The notes: generated by a model not told the origin, from the letters alone. Shown: positions 8,805 to 18,434, counted from the first letter of the stretch. The stretch is 37,378 nucleotides of DNA from Gammaproteobacteria bacterium (GCA_026708585.1 JAPOUQ010000052.1:1-37378), one strand, 5' to 3'. Translations and numbers: made by a program.

Positions 8805-10877
8805 ATGCATATTTTGGACATACTGCCGTTAATGCAGGAAATCTTGGCCGATTGGACCGGAGTCTTTTTCGATCCCCGAAAACGCCTATTCTGGGGGTAC
8901 TTGTGTTCGGCACTACTGATTGCACTATTGTGGATGATTTTGCTCAAGCAGAATCATCCATATCAGGCTTGCAAAAAAATTTTCTCCAGAGAGGTTTGGT
9001 GTTCGAAAAGTGCTAAAGCAGACTATATGGTATTTTTGATTAACACCCTGCTTCTCGGATCGATTTTGCCTCGGCTTTTGGGTCATGCAGCGGTAGCTAC
9101 GTTCTGTTTTACCATACTGCATGAGATCTTTACAGGAAGACCTAGCCTGTTACCTGATGTGCCAGCTCCATTCATTGCTTTGGCTTTCACTCTCACGTTG
9201 TTTGTAGTCGATGATTTTGCTCGTTATATTGTGCATCGACTGTTTCATGCTGTACCCGTGCTGTGGGTTTTTCACAAGGTACACCATAGTGCAACCCGAC
9301 TAAATCCCATGACAGTATTGAGGACTCATCCGGTCGAGGCAATTGTGTTTGCTTTGCGAGGGGCACTAGTGCAGGGTGTTTGTATCGGGGTTTTTGTTTT
9401 TTGTTTTTCTGACAAAGTCACCTTGATCATGATCTTAGGAGCGAATGCCCTAAAATTTGCATTCAATGCTTTGGGCTCAAATTTACGCCACAGTGAGGTC
9501 CCGATTCGCTATTGGCGATGGCTCGAAAATATTTTGCTCTCACCAGCACAACACCAGATCCACCATTCGGTCGAACCGAGACATCACGACCGTAACTTTG
9601 GGGTAGCATTAGCCTGTTGGGATCGCTGGTTTGGCACACACTGTTATTCTGAACCGAATCAATCCTTACGCTATGGGCTCCGTAATTCGACCTCGAATCA
9701 AAACACGTTCTATTCCATTTATATACGCCCTTTCAACGAAGGCGCAAGGCATATTCAAGGTTCGATCAGAAAAATTGGTCACAGTTTGCGATGTATGCCA
9801 GTCACTTCAACTAATCTACTCTGCAGAAAAATATCGATGAAAATGAATCCAGTTAAATCCAAGTTCCTTTGTATGACAATGGTTCTAATAATGATGTCCG
9901 GAATCTCGGTTACAGCTTTTGCCCAGGATATAGTAAATATTTATTCGGCGCGCAAAGAGGCGTTGATCCTGCCTCTTTTGGAGAGGTTTGAGACAGAGAC
10001 CGGTATTCGTTTTCGATTGGTTACCGGTAAGGCTGATGGTCTGCTGAAACGCATTGAGATCGAGGGCGATGCAACCCCTGCGGATATTTTTATCACCGTT
10101 GATGCTGGCCGACTAGAGCAGGCAAAGGCTTCGGGGATATTGCAACCGGTTAATAATTCGGTACTGAATCAGAAAATCCCCCAACACCTTCGCGACCAAC
10201 ATAATTACTGGTTTGGGCTTTCGCGAAGGGCACGAGTAATTTTCTATGCAAGAGATCGAGTAGACCCATCTGAATTATCTACCTATGAAGACCTCGCAGA
10301 GGAGAAGTGGCGAGGTCGGTTGTGCATCCGGTCATCCGGTAACATTTACAATCAATCATTAGTTGCTTCCATGATTGAGCATCTAGGTGAGGAGAGGACA
10401 GAGAAATGGGCACGAGGTCTGGTGGCAAATTTTGCACGTAAACCCGGTGGTGGAGATACCGATCAATTACGTGCAGTAGCAGCCGGTCAATGCGATATCA
10501 CAGTGGTAAATACCTATTATTTCGGACGTTTGGTCAACAGTAATGATGAGAAAGACCGGCAGGTTGCAGAAAAACTTGATATTTTCTGGCCGAACCAGGA
10601 TGGTCGAGGTGCACATGTGAACGTAAGCGGTGCAGGTATTGTGCGCCATTCCGAGCACAAGGCTACGGCTGAAACACTATTGGAATTTTTGGTTAATGCA
10701 GAATCGCAAGCCTGGTATGCTGAAGTCAATAATGAGTATCCAGTGGTTCCCGGAAGCGAGATATCCAAAACTATGCAGAGCCTCGGGGAATTTAAATCCG
10801 ATAGCTTGAATTTGACGATGCTTGGTGAGAATAACAAGCGGGCGTTGCAACTGATGGATCGGGCTGGATGGCGTTGA
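8805..10877 (+). CDS. Fatty acid hydroxylase/sterol desaturase fused to ferric-iron binding protein
   Basis: One uninterrupted frame of 690 residues carries two proteins. Residues about 1-290 are an integral-membrane fatty-acid hydroxylase/sterol desaturase domain with the three di-iron histidine clusters HRLFH, HKVHH and HQIHH and several membrane segments. Residues about 345-690 are a complete ferric-iron substrate-binding protein beginning with its own signal-peptide-like stretch (MKMNPVKSK, a hydrophobic core, then TAFA before QDIVNIYSARKE). The iron-binding tyrosine pair is likely in NTYYFGR. No stop separates the two. It may be a true fusion with the binding protein anchored by the hydrophobic stretch, or two genes in the same frame with an internal start at 9837 and loss of the first stop. 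It lies 16 bp after the DUF4856 gene. Confidence 0.85.
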   Translation: MHILDILPLMQEILADWTGVFFDPRKRLFWGYLCSALLIALLWMILLKQNHPYQACKKIFSREVWCSKSAKADYMVFLINTLLLGSILPRLLGHAAVATFCFTILHEIFTGRPSLLPDVPAPFIALAFTLTLFVVDDFARYIVHRLFHAVPVLWVFHKVHHSATRLNPMTVLRTHPVEAIVFALRGALVQGVCIGVFVFCFSDKVTLIMILGANALKFAFNALGSNLRHSEVPIRYWRWLENILLSPAQHQIHHSVEPRHHDRNFGVALACWDRWFGTHCYSEPNQSLRYGLRNSTSNQNTFYSIYIRPFNEGARHIQGSIRKIGHSLRCMPVTSTNLLCRKISMKMNPVKSKFLCMTMVLIMMSGISVTAFAQDIVNIYSARKEALILPLLERFETETGIRFRLVTGKADGLLKRIEIEGDATPADIFITVDAGRLEQAKASGILQPVNNSVLNQKIPQHLRDQHNYWFGLSRRARVIFYARDRVDPSELSTYEDLAEEKWRGRLCIRSSGNIYNQSLVASMIEHLGEERTEKWARGLVANFARKPGGGDTDQLRAVAAGQCDITVVNTYYFGRLVNSNDEKDRQVAEKLDIFWPNQDGRGAHVNVSGAGIVRHSEHKATAETLLEFLVNAESQAWYAEVNNEYPVVPGSEISKTMQSLGEFKSDSLNLTMLGENNKRALQLMDRAGWR
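9837..10877 (+). CDS. fbpA: Ferric-iron ABC transporter substrate-binding protein (possible internal start)
   Basis: This entry marks the second half of the 8805-10877 frame as a probable separate product. From the ATG at 9837 it is 346 residues, the usual FbpA/FutA length, and starts with a signal peptide. The motifs IYSARKEALILPLLERFE, GDATPADIFITVDAG, WFGLSRRARVIFY and NTYYFGR are those of periplasmic Fe3+-binding proteins. The Shine-Dalgarno before 9837 is weak, so it may depend on translation coming through the upstream domain. The permease and ATPase of the same importer follow after a 640-bp gap on the same strand. Confidence in the family is high; confidence in independent translation is moderate. 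Confidence 0.7.
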   Translation: MKMNPVKSKFLCMTMVLIMMSGISVTAFAQDIVNIYSARKEALILPLLERFETETGIRFRLVTGKADGLLKRIEIEGDATPADIFITVDAGRLEQAKASGILQPVNNSVLNQKIPQHLRDQHNYWFGLSRRARVIFYARDRVDPSELSTYEDLAEEKWRGRLCIRSSGNIYNQSLVASMIEHLGEERTEKWARGLVANFARKPGGGDTDQLRAVAAGQCDITVVNTYYFGRLVNSNDEKDRQVAEKLDIFWPNQDGRGAHVNVSGAGIVRHSEHKATAETLLEFLVNAESQAWYAEVNNEYPVVPGSEISKTMQSLGEFKSDSLNLTMLGENNKRALQLMDRAGWR

Positions 10878-11517
10878 GATTATAAAGTTATTTCAGATAT
10901 AGAGTATCCAAAACTGAGCGTTGTCAGACTTCATGATTTTTCATATAGTATCGTAGCGATAGATTCGATTGTGCTCGTTACAGGCAAAGAGCATAGAAAT
11001 TTCACAAGGATTGTTGAGTTGGTTGCCTTGAGACTGTGAAATAGGAAATATTCTAGTGTCCAAGTAAGGCCTTCAATGGAGATGAGTTTTCCAATGCACC
11101 ATCCAAAGTCCATCAACTGACACGGATGAGTAGAACGCATTATGATTCGAAATTCGATGGGACCGATAATCGGAGTTTACTCTGCAACTTGTTTACAAAT
11201 GAGATCCTGGTGTTTGAACAGTCGGTTCAATTTGCCTGATTGATAATTCTACTTGCTTAGATCGAGTTCAATTCATGAATGCATCAGATAGTTTTGGAAA
11301 GAACCAACAATTCATTCAGTACTTGAAGTAAGTTTATCTAATTGTTAGCAATCCGATATGCTTATACCAAAGGCAAAGTTCATGACGAATCTACGTGGGA
11401 AATGCTCAAATAACTCTCACATGCCCGTAAGGGCAAACAACAATCCTGTTATATGAATATACCTCTCATGAAGGATTCGCGCGACTGCCCGAGCGCAAAC
11501 TAGCTAGAGGAGAATCC
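10878..11517. other. Gap between fbpA and fbpB
   Basis: About 640 bp without a convincing gene, inside what is usually a tight operon. A small hairpin (TGCCC, loop GTAA, GGGCA) lies near 11423. A strong Shine-Dalgarno AGAGGAG (11506-11512) sits 5 bp before the fbpB ATG. A short protein-like patch (about 11348-11413, reading AIRYAYTKGKVHDESTW) might be a relic of an unrelated gene but is too short to name. Confidence 0.5.
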
Positions 11518-13179
11518 ATGCACATCGCCCAACGGAATTTCAGATCGTTGCCATTGCCAAGTAGCTGGACGGTTATTGCAGCCCTTATGACCACGATTTT
11601 TCTAGTACCGATTGGAGCCATTTGCCTTTATCTGTTTGCACCAAGTGAAAATTGGAGCCATCTAGTTGATACAGTATTGGTTGAGTATGTGATCAACTCA
11701 TTGTGGTTGATGTTTGGAGTAACGATAGGGGCAGGCAGTATTGGTGTAACGACCGCGTGGTTAACTAGTATGTGTCGCTTTCCAGGACGTGATCTGTTGT
11801 CTTGGCTATTGTTGTTACCGTTAGCCATGCCTGCATACATCATTGCTTATACCTATACTGGGATGCTCGATGTTAGTGGTCCATTCCAGGTTTGGATAAG
11901 AGATGCATTCGGTCTTTCTTATGGTCAATACTGGTTTCCAGAAGTCCGCTCAATTACTGGAGCTATTATTATGTTTTCGCTGGTACTGTATCCCTATGTG
12001 TATATATTGGCTAGAGCCGCATTCATTGGGCAGTCTATTTGTGTGCTGGAGGTATGTCGGACACTGGGTTGTAATCGCTGGGCAAGTTTTTCGAAAGTGG
12101 CAGTTCCACTGGCTAGACCGGCGATCGTAGCTGGACTTTCTTTAGTACTCATGGAGACCTTGGCAGATTTTGGCACTGTACAATATTTCGGAGTTAGTAC
12201 CTTTACCACTGGTATCTATAGAACTTGGTTTGGAATGTTTGATGCGGTTGCAGCTGCACAACTGTCTGCTATCTTGCTGTTTTTTGTATTCGGTCTAATC
12301 ATGCTTGAGCGCTGGTCACGTCGCCGTTCACATTTTCACCATACTACAAACCGCTATCAGCGATTACCGGATATTCCACTTACTCAAGGTGCCGGGTTAA
12401 TTGCTCTGATTGCGTGCGTATTGCCATTATTGTTTGGTTTTATTGTCCCGACTGTGCAATTGATGATCTGGGCTCTACAAACTTGGGATGTGATGCTGGA
12501 TCACCGGTTTTTCGATCTCGTCTGGCATAGTTTTACTCTAGCAGCAGTAGCAGCTTTGGTTGCCCTAATACCGGCACTGGTCTTGGCTTATGGCAACCGG
12601 ATCAATCCCTCAAGGGCTATGCGATTTTTCTCTCGCTTATCATCAATGGGTTATGCAATTCCCGGAACGGTGATTGCGGTCGGTGTACTCATTCCATTTG
12701 GTGCACTAGATAACATGATTAATAATTTTTCGAAGGAGCATTATGATATAACTATGGGGCTGTTTTTCTCCGGCACCGTGTTTATTCTATTGTTCGCCTA
12801 TACTGTGCGTTTTCTTTCGGTTTCATTGCAATCGGTTGAAGCCGGACTGGTTAAGGTCAGGCCTTCCATGGATGATGTTGCGCGATCCATGGGTAGTAAT
12901 CGAACCACTGTGCTTCGTCATGTGCATCTGCCCATCATTAAGGGTAGTTTGTTAACGGCTATCTTGATTGTATTTGTCGATGTGATGAAAGAATTGCCGG
13001 CGACACTGATACTTCGGCCTTTTGATTTCAATACGCTAGCGGTCCGAGCCTACGAACTAGCTTCTGATGAGCGGTTGGCTGATTCTTCAACCGCTGCTCT
13101 CGCGATCGTTGCAATTGGAATTATACCGGTAATATTGTTAAGTCGTGCGATCAGTCGATCTCGGGCAGGTACTCAATGA
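11518..13179 (+). CDS. fbpB: Ferric-iron ABC transporter permease
   Basis: The gene encodes 553 residues in two homologous permease halves with about twelve membrane segments, as in FbpB/SfuB, which forms the inner-membrane channel for Fe3+. Each half has the cytoplasmic EAA-type loop that contacts the ATPase: EVCRTLGCNRWASFSKVAVP in the first and DVARSMGSNRTTVLRHVHLP in the second. The start follows a strong Shine-Dalgarno (AGAGGAG). Its stop overlaps the ATPase start by 4 bp (ATGA), so the two are translationally coupled. The expected partner binding protein is encoded in the frame ending at 10877. Confidence 0.94.
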   Translation: MHIAQRNFRSLPLPSSWTVIAALMTTIFLVPIGAICLYLFAPSENWSHLVDTVLVEYVINSLWLMFGVTIGAGSIGVTTAWLTSMCRFPGRDLLSWLLLLPLAMPAYIIAYTYTGMLDVSGPFQVWIRDAFGLSYGQYWFPEVRSITGAIIMFSLVLYPYVYILARAAFIGQSICVLEVCRTLGCNRWASFSKVAVPLARPAIVAGLSLVLMETLADFGTVQYFGVSTFTTGIYRTWFGMFDAVAAAQLSAILLFFVFGLIMLERWSRRRSHFHHTTNRYQRLPDIPLTQGAGLIALIACVLPLLFGFIVPTVQLMIWALQTWDVMLDHRFFDLVWHSFTLAAVAALVALIPALVLAYGNRINPSRAMRFFSRLSSMGYAIPGTVIAVGVLIPFGALDNMINNFSKEHYDITMGLFFSGTVFILLFAYTVRFLSVSLQSVEAGLVKVRPSMDDVARSMGSNRTTVLRHVHLPIIKGSLLTAILIVFVDVMKELPATLILRPFDFNTLAVRAYELASDERLADSSTAALAIVAIGIIPVILLSRAISRSRAGTQ

Positions 13180-14246
13180 GCGTGAACAGGATGTCAAATA
13201 ATCATCTTGAAATCATCGATCTCAATATCAATCTTGGTGGCAAACGAGTTGTTGATGGGGTCAGTTTGTCTCTAAAAAAAGGAGAAGTCGGCAGTTTACT
13301 GGGTCCGACTGGATGCGGGAAGACTTCATTGCTCAGGGCGGTTGCCGGTTTCGAGAAACCCGATCAAGGGTGTATTCTGGTTCGAGAACAGGAAGTCTCA
13401 GGCCCCAACGAACATCTGCAGCCAGAACGGAGAAATATCGGGATGGTATTTCAGGATTTGGCATTGTTTCCGCACCTCACAGTAGCAGGCAATGTGGGTT
13501 TTGGTATTCGGGGTCTTGATACGGATGCGATCCGAAAACGGGTGTCACAATTGCTGGAGATGGTCAATCTAGAAACGTATGCTGAGAGCTATCCTCATGA
13601 GTTATCCGGTGGTCAGCAGCAACGGGTAGCGCTAATCCGGGCAATTGCACCCGAGCCAGATGTATTGTTATTGGATGAACCCTTTAGCGGGCAAGACATG
13701 GAACGTCGGGAACAATTGGCCAGAGAGTTGCGAGAGACCCTACGCCAAACTGGGGTAACAGCCCTTTTGGTTACTCACGATCAAATGGAGGCGTTTGCAT
13801 TTTCGGATATGATGGGTGTAATGAGTCAGGGAAAACTTCTACAGTGGGACACCGTATACGATCTCTATCACTGGCCCAAAGAGCGATATGTTGCAGAATT
13901 CGTGGGTCGAGGCGCATTTATCCAGGCAAAGGTTCTTGATCAGAATCGAATAGAAACAGGGCTTGGTGTGATTACCGGTCATTTGTCGACCGCTTATCCG
14001 AAAAATACTCCCGTCGATTTACTCATCAGGCCAGATGATGTGCACTATGATCCAAAGGGTGAGATCAAGGCCCATGTCGAATCGAGTGCCTTTCGTGGAG
14101 CGGATCATATGTATACATTGGTAATCAAGGATGGATTTCGAGTCGTTTGTCACGTACCGAGTCATTACACGTTTCAGCCGGGCGAGGAAGTTCGTATTAA
14201 TCTGGATTTACAGCATTTGGTTGTATTTCCAAGTGTTCATCACTGA
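13176..14246 (+). CDS. fbpC: Ferric-iron ABC transporter ATP-binding protein
   Basis: This 356-residue ATPase powers the FbpB permease. Walker A is GPTGCGKTS, the Q-loop is MVFQDLALFPHL, the ABC signature is LSGGQQQRVALIRA, Walker B is VLLLDEPF and the switch His is in THDQMEA. A C-terminal TOBE-type region (from about residue 235, including DLLIRPDDVHYD) is typical of the FbpC/PotA/MalK group. The ATG overlaps the fbpB stop by 4 bp; an in-frame ATG at 13191 is an alternative. The TOBE region and fusion-free neighbours support an iron rather than polyamine role, because the binding protein upstream is FbpA-like. Confidence 0.94.
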   Translation: MSVNRMSNNHLEIIDLNINLGGKRVVDGVSLSLKKGEVGSLLGPTGCGKTSLLRAVAGFEKPDQGCILVREQEVSGPNEHLQPERRNIGMVFQDLALFPHLTVAGNVGFGIRGLDTDAIRKRVSQLLEMVNLETYAESYPHELSGGQQQRVALIRAIAPEPDVLLLDEPFSGQDMERREQLARELRETLRQTGVTALLVTHDQMEAFAFSDMMGVMSQGKLLQWDTVYDLYHWPKERYVAEFVGRGAFIQAKVLDQNRIETGLGVITGHLSTAYPKNTPVDLLIRPDDVHYDPKGEIKAHVESSAFRGADHMYTLVIKDGFRVVCHVPSHYTFQPGEEVRINLDLQHLVVFPSVHH

Positions 14247-14364
14247 ATGCATATCAATTTCTGATCGGTTTAGGATAGCAGCAGATCGACTGTATGCTGA
14301 AATGATACATTGCCGAAATGGGTGGTAGATAATTTCCTCAGGGTGTGAAACCGCTGGATCTCGA

Positions 14365-16929
14365 TTAACTCCTAGGAAGCAGATTATCTGGATCGTACAG
14401 TCCCTTACAACCCACTGCCACAACTTTGGCAGGAAGTATTTCGCCAAAGTACTCAATCGCAAGTTCGCGACCTTCTTCAGCATAATTAGCAGGTAAGTAA
14501 CCCATTGCAATATTCTTGCCGACCGAAGGGCCAAACGCTATACTGGTTGTATAGGAACGTCGTCCTAGACTATCCACTGGGACATCATGAGTTTCGGGTT
14601 CCAGAATCGGGCAGGAACCCATTGGATAACGAGCAATCCCATTCGTATCCCTATTGTCGGTAATGATTAAGGTCGAGAGGTAAGCGGGTTGTTCCAAGCG
14701 CTGACTTTGCTCGGTATAGACACTCTTACCAACAAAATCAGCATCCTTGATTCGCGGACGGGCAAGTCCAGCTTCAAACAGATTGTATTCGGTCAGTAAG
14801 TCAGCATTTTGTAGCCGAAAACTCTTCTCAAGTCGGCGACTGTTCGCATACGTTTCGATACCAACCGGTATCGCTCCAGCATCAAAAATGATATCCCACA
14901 AAGACAAACCATAGCTGAATGGGACATGTAATTCCCAGCCTTGCTCTCCCACATAGGAAATGCGAAATGCATGGATTGGAATACCTTGTAAGGTGATGTT
15001 TTTTGTTGTTGCAAAGGCAAAGTTCTCATGTTCTAGTTCTTCAGGGTAGTCTGCAACCGATTTTAGGATGTTACGGGCTTTCGGTCCCCATAGACCAAGA
15101 CAGGCTAGATGATCACTGCGGTCTTCAATACTGACATCGAGATCAAGATTTTTAGCCATACGCCTCATCCAGACAAAATCTCGATTACCGGCATCAGCCC
15201 CATCAATCACACGGTAGTGATTTTCCCCGAGACGAAGTACGGTCAAATCGGCACGAATGCCTCCACGAATATCAAGAAAATGCGTATATATGCCCTTGCC
15301 GACTGGAGTGGTCCCCCCCACCTTGGCTACACATAGGTATTCCATCAGTCGTTCTGCATGTTTACCGGTAATATCATAAACTGCAAAATGCGACAAATTG
15401 ATCATGCCAGCATGTTCACTCATTGCAAGATGCTCAGCATTTGAAACTCGCCAGAAATGCCGGTTGTCCCATTCGTTGTTGCGAAATGGCACACGTTCTC
15501 CATACTTCTCAATGAGGTGTTCATTTGTAGCATAACCATGAGCACGTTCCCAGCCTGCGAGTTCCATAAAATGTCCACCTAGTTCCACTTCTCTTGACCA
15601 GAAGGGGCTGCGGCGGATTTGTCTGCCTTTGGTGTAGGGTTCTCGATTATGTACAGCCGGATTGTAGATTTTAAAAGCGGATTCATAACAGCGATCATAG
15701 ATGTACGGCAGGGTTTTCTGGATCGGATAGAAGCGGGCAATATCAATACTGTGGGTATCGATATCCGTTATCCCATCGGTCATCAAATCGGCGATGATTT
15801 TGCCAATTCCTGGTGCATCCTTGACCCATACTGCTTCAGCGTACCACAGGCCGCGGGTTTGTGGTGATTCACCAATCGCTGGTCCACCGTCGGCTGTAAC
15901 TTGTAATAAACCATTGAATGAGCGTTTGCTATCAAAGCCGAGATCAGCAAGGATTGGAGTTAGCTCCATTGCTCGCTCAAGTGGTTCGATCACTTGTTCT
16001 GCATCCAAATCTCTTTGTGAGGGGGAGAGTCGGGCGTCTTCCTTCTCGAGCAGATCTGCTGGATGGACAAGTCGAGGATTTTTCTCTTCGTAGTATCCCC
16101 ATTCAATCTGGCCCCCCTCGGGTGTAGATGGATCTCCCGTGTCCCTGAGATAAGCGGAGTTACCTTGATCGCGTAACAATGGATATCCGATGTCTTTGCC
16201 GGTACCCTCAAACTCTTTATAGGGGCCGAAAAAACAAAGCGGGTGATCAACTGGCATGATTGGTAAATCTTCACCTGCCATTTTGGCGATAACTCGTCCC
16301 CAGAGTCCTGCACATACCACCACATGGTTTGTGCGAATGAATCCTTTAGGGGTGTGTACACCCTGAATTCTGGTATTTTCGATCTCGAAACCAGTAGCTG
16401 GATTATTTGCAAAGGCTTTGAGTTTGCCGGTTGCAATAGCCTCTTCCACCAACTCACCAACTACAGCTTGTGAACGAGGGACCACTAGTCCAGCATCCGG
16501 GTCCCACATAGCCCCTTGGATCATATCTTCCTCAAGGAGCGGAAATTTCTTTTTGGCAGCTTTCGCATCAATCATCTCGACACGTGTACCAAAGCATTTT
16601 CCCGAACTGACCTTCCTCTTCAATTCCTCCATGCGTTCCGGATCATCGTGTCGAGCGACCTCAAGGCCTCCGACCCGTGCATAGTGTCCTCGTTTTTCGT
16701 AAAAATCGACGCTGTATATGGTTGTCCAGCAACTGGTTAGGTCATGCGATGTCAGATAACAAAAATCCGAGGCATGCGAGGTTGATCCAATATCGGTAGG
16801 GATCGAGGTTTTGTCAATGCCGACGATATTTTTCCAGCCTTTTTTGATCAGGTGGTGTGCAACCGAGGCCCCAACGATCCCTCCCTGTCCAATGATCACG
16901 ACATCTGCTTCAGAAGGTAATTCCGCCAT
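14365..16929 (-). CDS. Dimethylglycine dehydrogenase-like FAD/GcvT protein
   Basis: The gene encodes 854 residues, the usual length of dimethylglycine/sarcosine dehydrogenases. These enzymes oxidatively remove an N-methyl group and pass the one-carbon unit to tetrahydrofolate. The N-terminal FAD domain has DVVIIGQGGIVGASVAHHL; the second glycine motif position is changed relative to the usual GGGxxG. The region where relatives carry the FAD-linked His reads STSHASDF, so His is kept but the following AG is not. From about residue 430 the sequence is GcvT-like (GGHFMELAGWERAHGYA, GVGIETYANSRRLEK-type end). It is the last gene of a minus-strand operon with a cupin and a second flavin oxidase. 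The substrate could be dimethylglycine, sarcosine or another N-methyl amino acid. Confidence 0.88.
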   Translation of the reverse strand: MAELPSEADVVIIGQGGIVGASVAHHLIKKGWKNIVGIDKTSIPTDIGSTSHASDFCYLTSHDLTSCWTTIYSVDFYEKRGHYARVGGLEVARHDDPERMEELKRKVSSGKCFGTRVEMIDAKAAKKKFPLLEEDMIQGAMWDPDAGLVVPRSQAVVGELVEEAIATGKLKAFANNPATGFEIENTRIQGVHTPKGFIRTNHVVVCAGLWGRVIAKMAGEDLPIMPVDHPLCFFGPYKEFEGTGKDIGYPLLRDQGNSAYLRDTGDPSTPEGGQIEWGYYEEKNPRLVHPADLLEKEDARLSPSQRDLDAEQVIEPLERAMELTPILADLGFDSKRSFNGLLQVTADGGPAIGESPQTRGLWYAEAVWVKDAPGIGKIIADLMTDGITDIDTHSIDIARFYPIQKTLPYIYDRCYESAFKIYNPAVHNREPYTKGRQIRRSPFWSREVELGGHFMELAGWERAHGYATNEHLIEKYGERVPFRNNEWDNRHFWRVSNAEHLAMSEHAGMINLSHFAVYDITGKHAERLMEYLCVAKVGGTTPVGKGIYTHFLDIRGGIRADLTVLRLGENHYRVIDGADAGNRDFVWMRRMAKNLDLDVSIEDRSDHLACLGLWGPKARNILKSVADYPEELEHENFAFATTKNITLQGIPIHAFRISYVGEQGWELHVPFSYGLSLWDIIFDAGAIPVGIETYANSRRLEKSFRLQNADLLTEYNLFEAGLARPRIKDADFVGKSVYTEQSQRLEQPAYLSTLIITDNRDTNGIARYPMGSCPILEPETHDVPVDSLGRRSYTTSIAFGPSVGKNIAMGYLPANYAEEGRELAIEYFGEILPAKVVAVGCKGLYDPDNLLPRS

Positions 16930-17110
16930 TAGTATTTTCCATAGATTGCGAGTGTATGTTTCGTTTTGGAGTAGCCACGAGAATCCGATCCGAATTTTTC
17001 AATGAAGATTGTTCATTGAGGGGATTAAGTATATTCTCAATTTATCCTGTTCAAATAGACAATCACGACCATGTATTATTCTATCTGCGTCAATGCGAGT
17101 ATTTTTCCAT

Positions 17111-18430
17111 TTAGACTTCCTTACGAGAATTGAATAGTTCCCATAGCAATTTGGCTCGTACGCCAATGTCCAGAATGGGGGTTGGCGGTAGTGAATTCGG
17201 CTTGCCGAGTTTTTGCATATGGCCAATTAGTTCATGATCTTCACCACATGCCATGTCAGCAGCAAGCATGCCGCTAATTGTGCCTTTGGTCACGCCAATC
17301 GCATTTTGGCAAACACAGGAGTAAACGTTTTCTGCAATCTGACCAAATCCCGGTGCGCCATTTTGTGACAGTGCAAGATAGCCTGTCCAAGTGTATTCCA
17401 TATCTACGTCTTGCAACATCGGAAATCGCTCATCGAATAGGCGCTTGTGGAGTTTCGCAATTCGATCCTGATAGTTTTGTGGCTCACGCATCCGGCGGTT
17501 GAAATAAATGTTTTGCCGAATCAGAACGCGATGATCCTCGGTATAGCGCATGGTAATCGATGCAAACGCATTTGCCGGAGTAACGCCCCAAGATTCTTTG
17601 CATCCGAGAGAAGCTTGCTCTTCAGGGGTAAGTTTTCTCGATAGTGAAGCATTTGCAGCAAAAGGTAAAATATGTCGCGTATAGAAACCAAAATATCGAG
17701 CAAACGCATTTACCCCCATGATTAAACGGTCGGCATGCACACTGCCTGCCTGGGTTTTCAGATGTATGGCATTTGAACAGTCTATACCGATCACTGGGGT
17801 GTGTTCATACAAGTCAGCGTTGTCTGGCAATGTGTCGGCAAGGCCCTGAACTAAGGCGGCAGGGTTTAGCAGACGACAACCGGGGGTATATACCGCTCCA
17901 CTGAAATGGTCGGTGCCAAGTGTGTTTGCTAGTTTATCACCATCAATGTAGGTATATGGTTCCTGCAATTTATCGAGTTCTTCCATAAATGGTTGAAGGT
18001 ATTTTTTGACTCCGTAATCGGTGACGGCCGTCTGATATTTGCCGGTTTGTTTCCAGTCACACTTAATGTTGTGTTTGGCAATCTGTTCTTCGTGATAAGA
18101 GATCGCGGTCCTCGATAGTTGCATATGGCGATGAGCACCCTCCAACTCATTCATATTGCTTGAAATCACGTGCGGCAGATCAATGGCAAATCCGGAATTT
18201 CTACCCGATGCATTTTCTCCGACCTCATGCGCTTCTAGAAGCACGACCTTCTCATTCGGACGGTTCTCAGCCATTCGTCTCGCCGCAGCTAGACCAGCAT
18301 AACCTGCACCTACCACAACGGTATGAACGCGTATATCGGATTCTAGCGATGGTTTTGGGGATCGGGGTTGAAGAATTCGGCTCCAGCCATTGGTGGAATC
18401 ATTAATCGGTAGATGGGAAACTGATTTCAT
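17111..18430 (-). CDS. FAD-dependent amine/amino-acid oxidase (PuuB/DadA type)
   Basis: The gene encodes 439 residues of the DAO fold. The FAD motif is VVVGAGYAGLAAARRMAE with the second conserved stretch GENASGRNSGFAIDLP, as in gamma-glutamylputrescine oxidase and glycine/D-amino acid oxidases. The C-terminal FAD contact is in GYLALSQNGAPGFGQ. There is no signal peptide, so it is cytoplasmic or membrane-peripheral. It starts 4 bp after the cupin stop and is followed by the dimethylglycine dehydrogenase-like gene, so the three act in one amine-degrading pathway. The exact amine cannot be told from sequence. Confidence 0.88.
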   Translation of the reverse strand: MKSVSHLPINDSTNGWSRILQPRSPKPSLESDIRVHTVVVGAGYAGLAAARRMAENRPNEKVVLLEAHEVGENASGRNSGFAIDLPHVISSNMNELEGAHRHMQLSRTAISYHEEQIAKHNIKCDWKQTGKYQTAVTDYGVKKYLQPFMEELDKLQEPYTYIDGDKLANTLGTDHFSGAVYTPGCRLLNPAALVQGLADTLPDNADLYEHTPVIGIDCSNAIHLKTQAGSVHADRLIMGVNAFARYFGFYTRHILPFAANASLSRKLTPEEQASLGCKESWGVTPANAFASITMRYTEDHRVLIRQNIYFNRRMREPQNYQDRIAKLHKRLFDERFPMLQDVDMEYTWTGYLALSQNGAPGFGQIAENVYSCVCQNAIGVTKGTISGMLAADMACGEDHELIGHMQKLGKPNSLPPTPILDIGVRAKLLWELFNSRKEV

Positions 18431-18434
18431 GTTG

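Noticed and set aside
10931-11140. 69-residue minus-strand ORF in the fbpA-fbpB gap
   Set aside because: No recognisable domain, no clear ribosome binding site, and base use does not look coding.
11348-11413. Short patch reading AIRYAYTKGKVHDESTW, vaguely like a phage-integrase N-terminal segment
   Set aside because: Only about 22 codons and no other integrase motif nearby.
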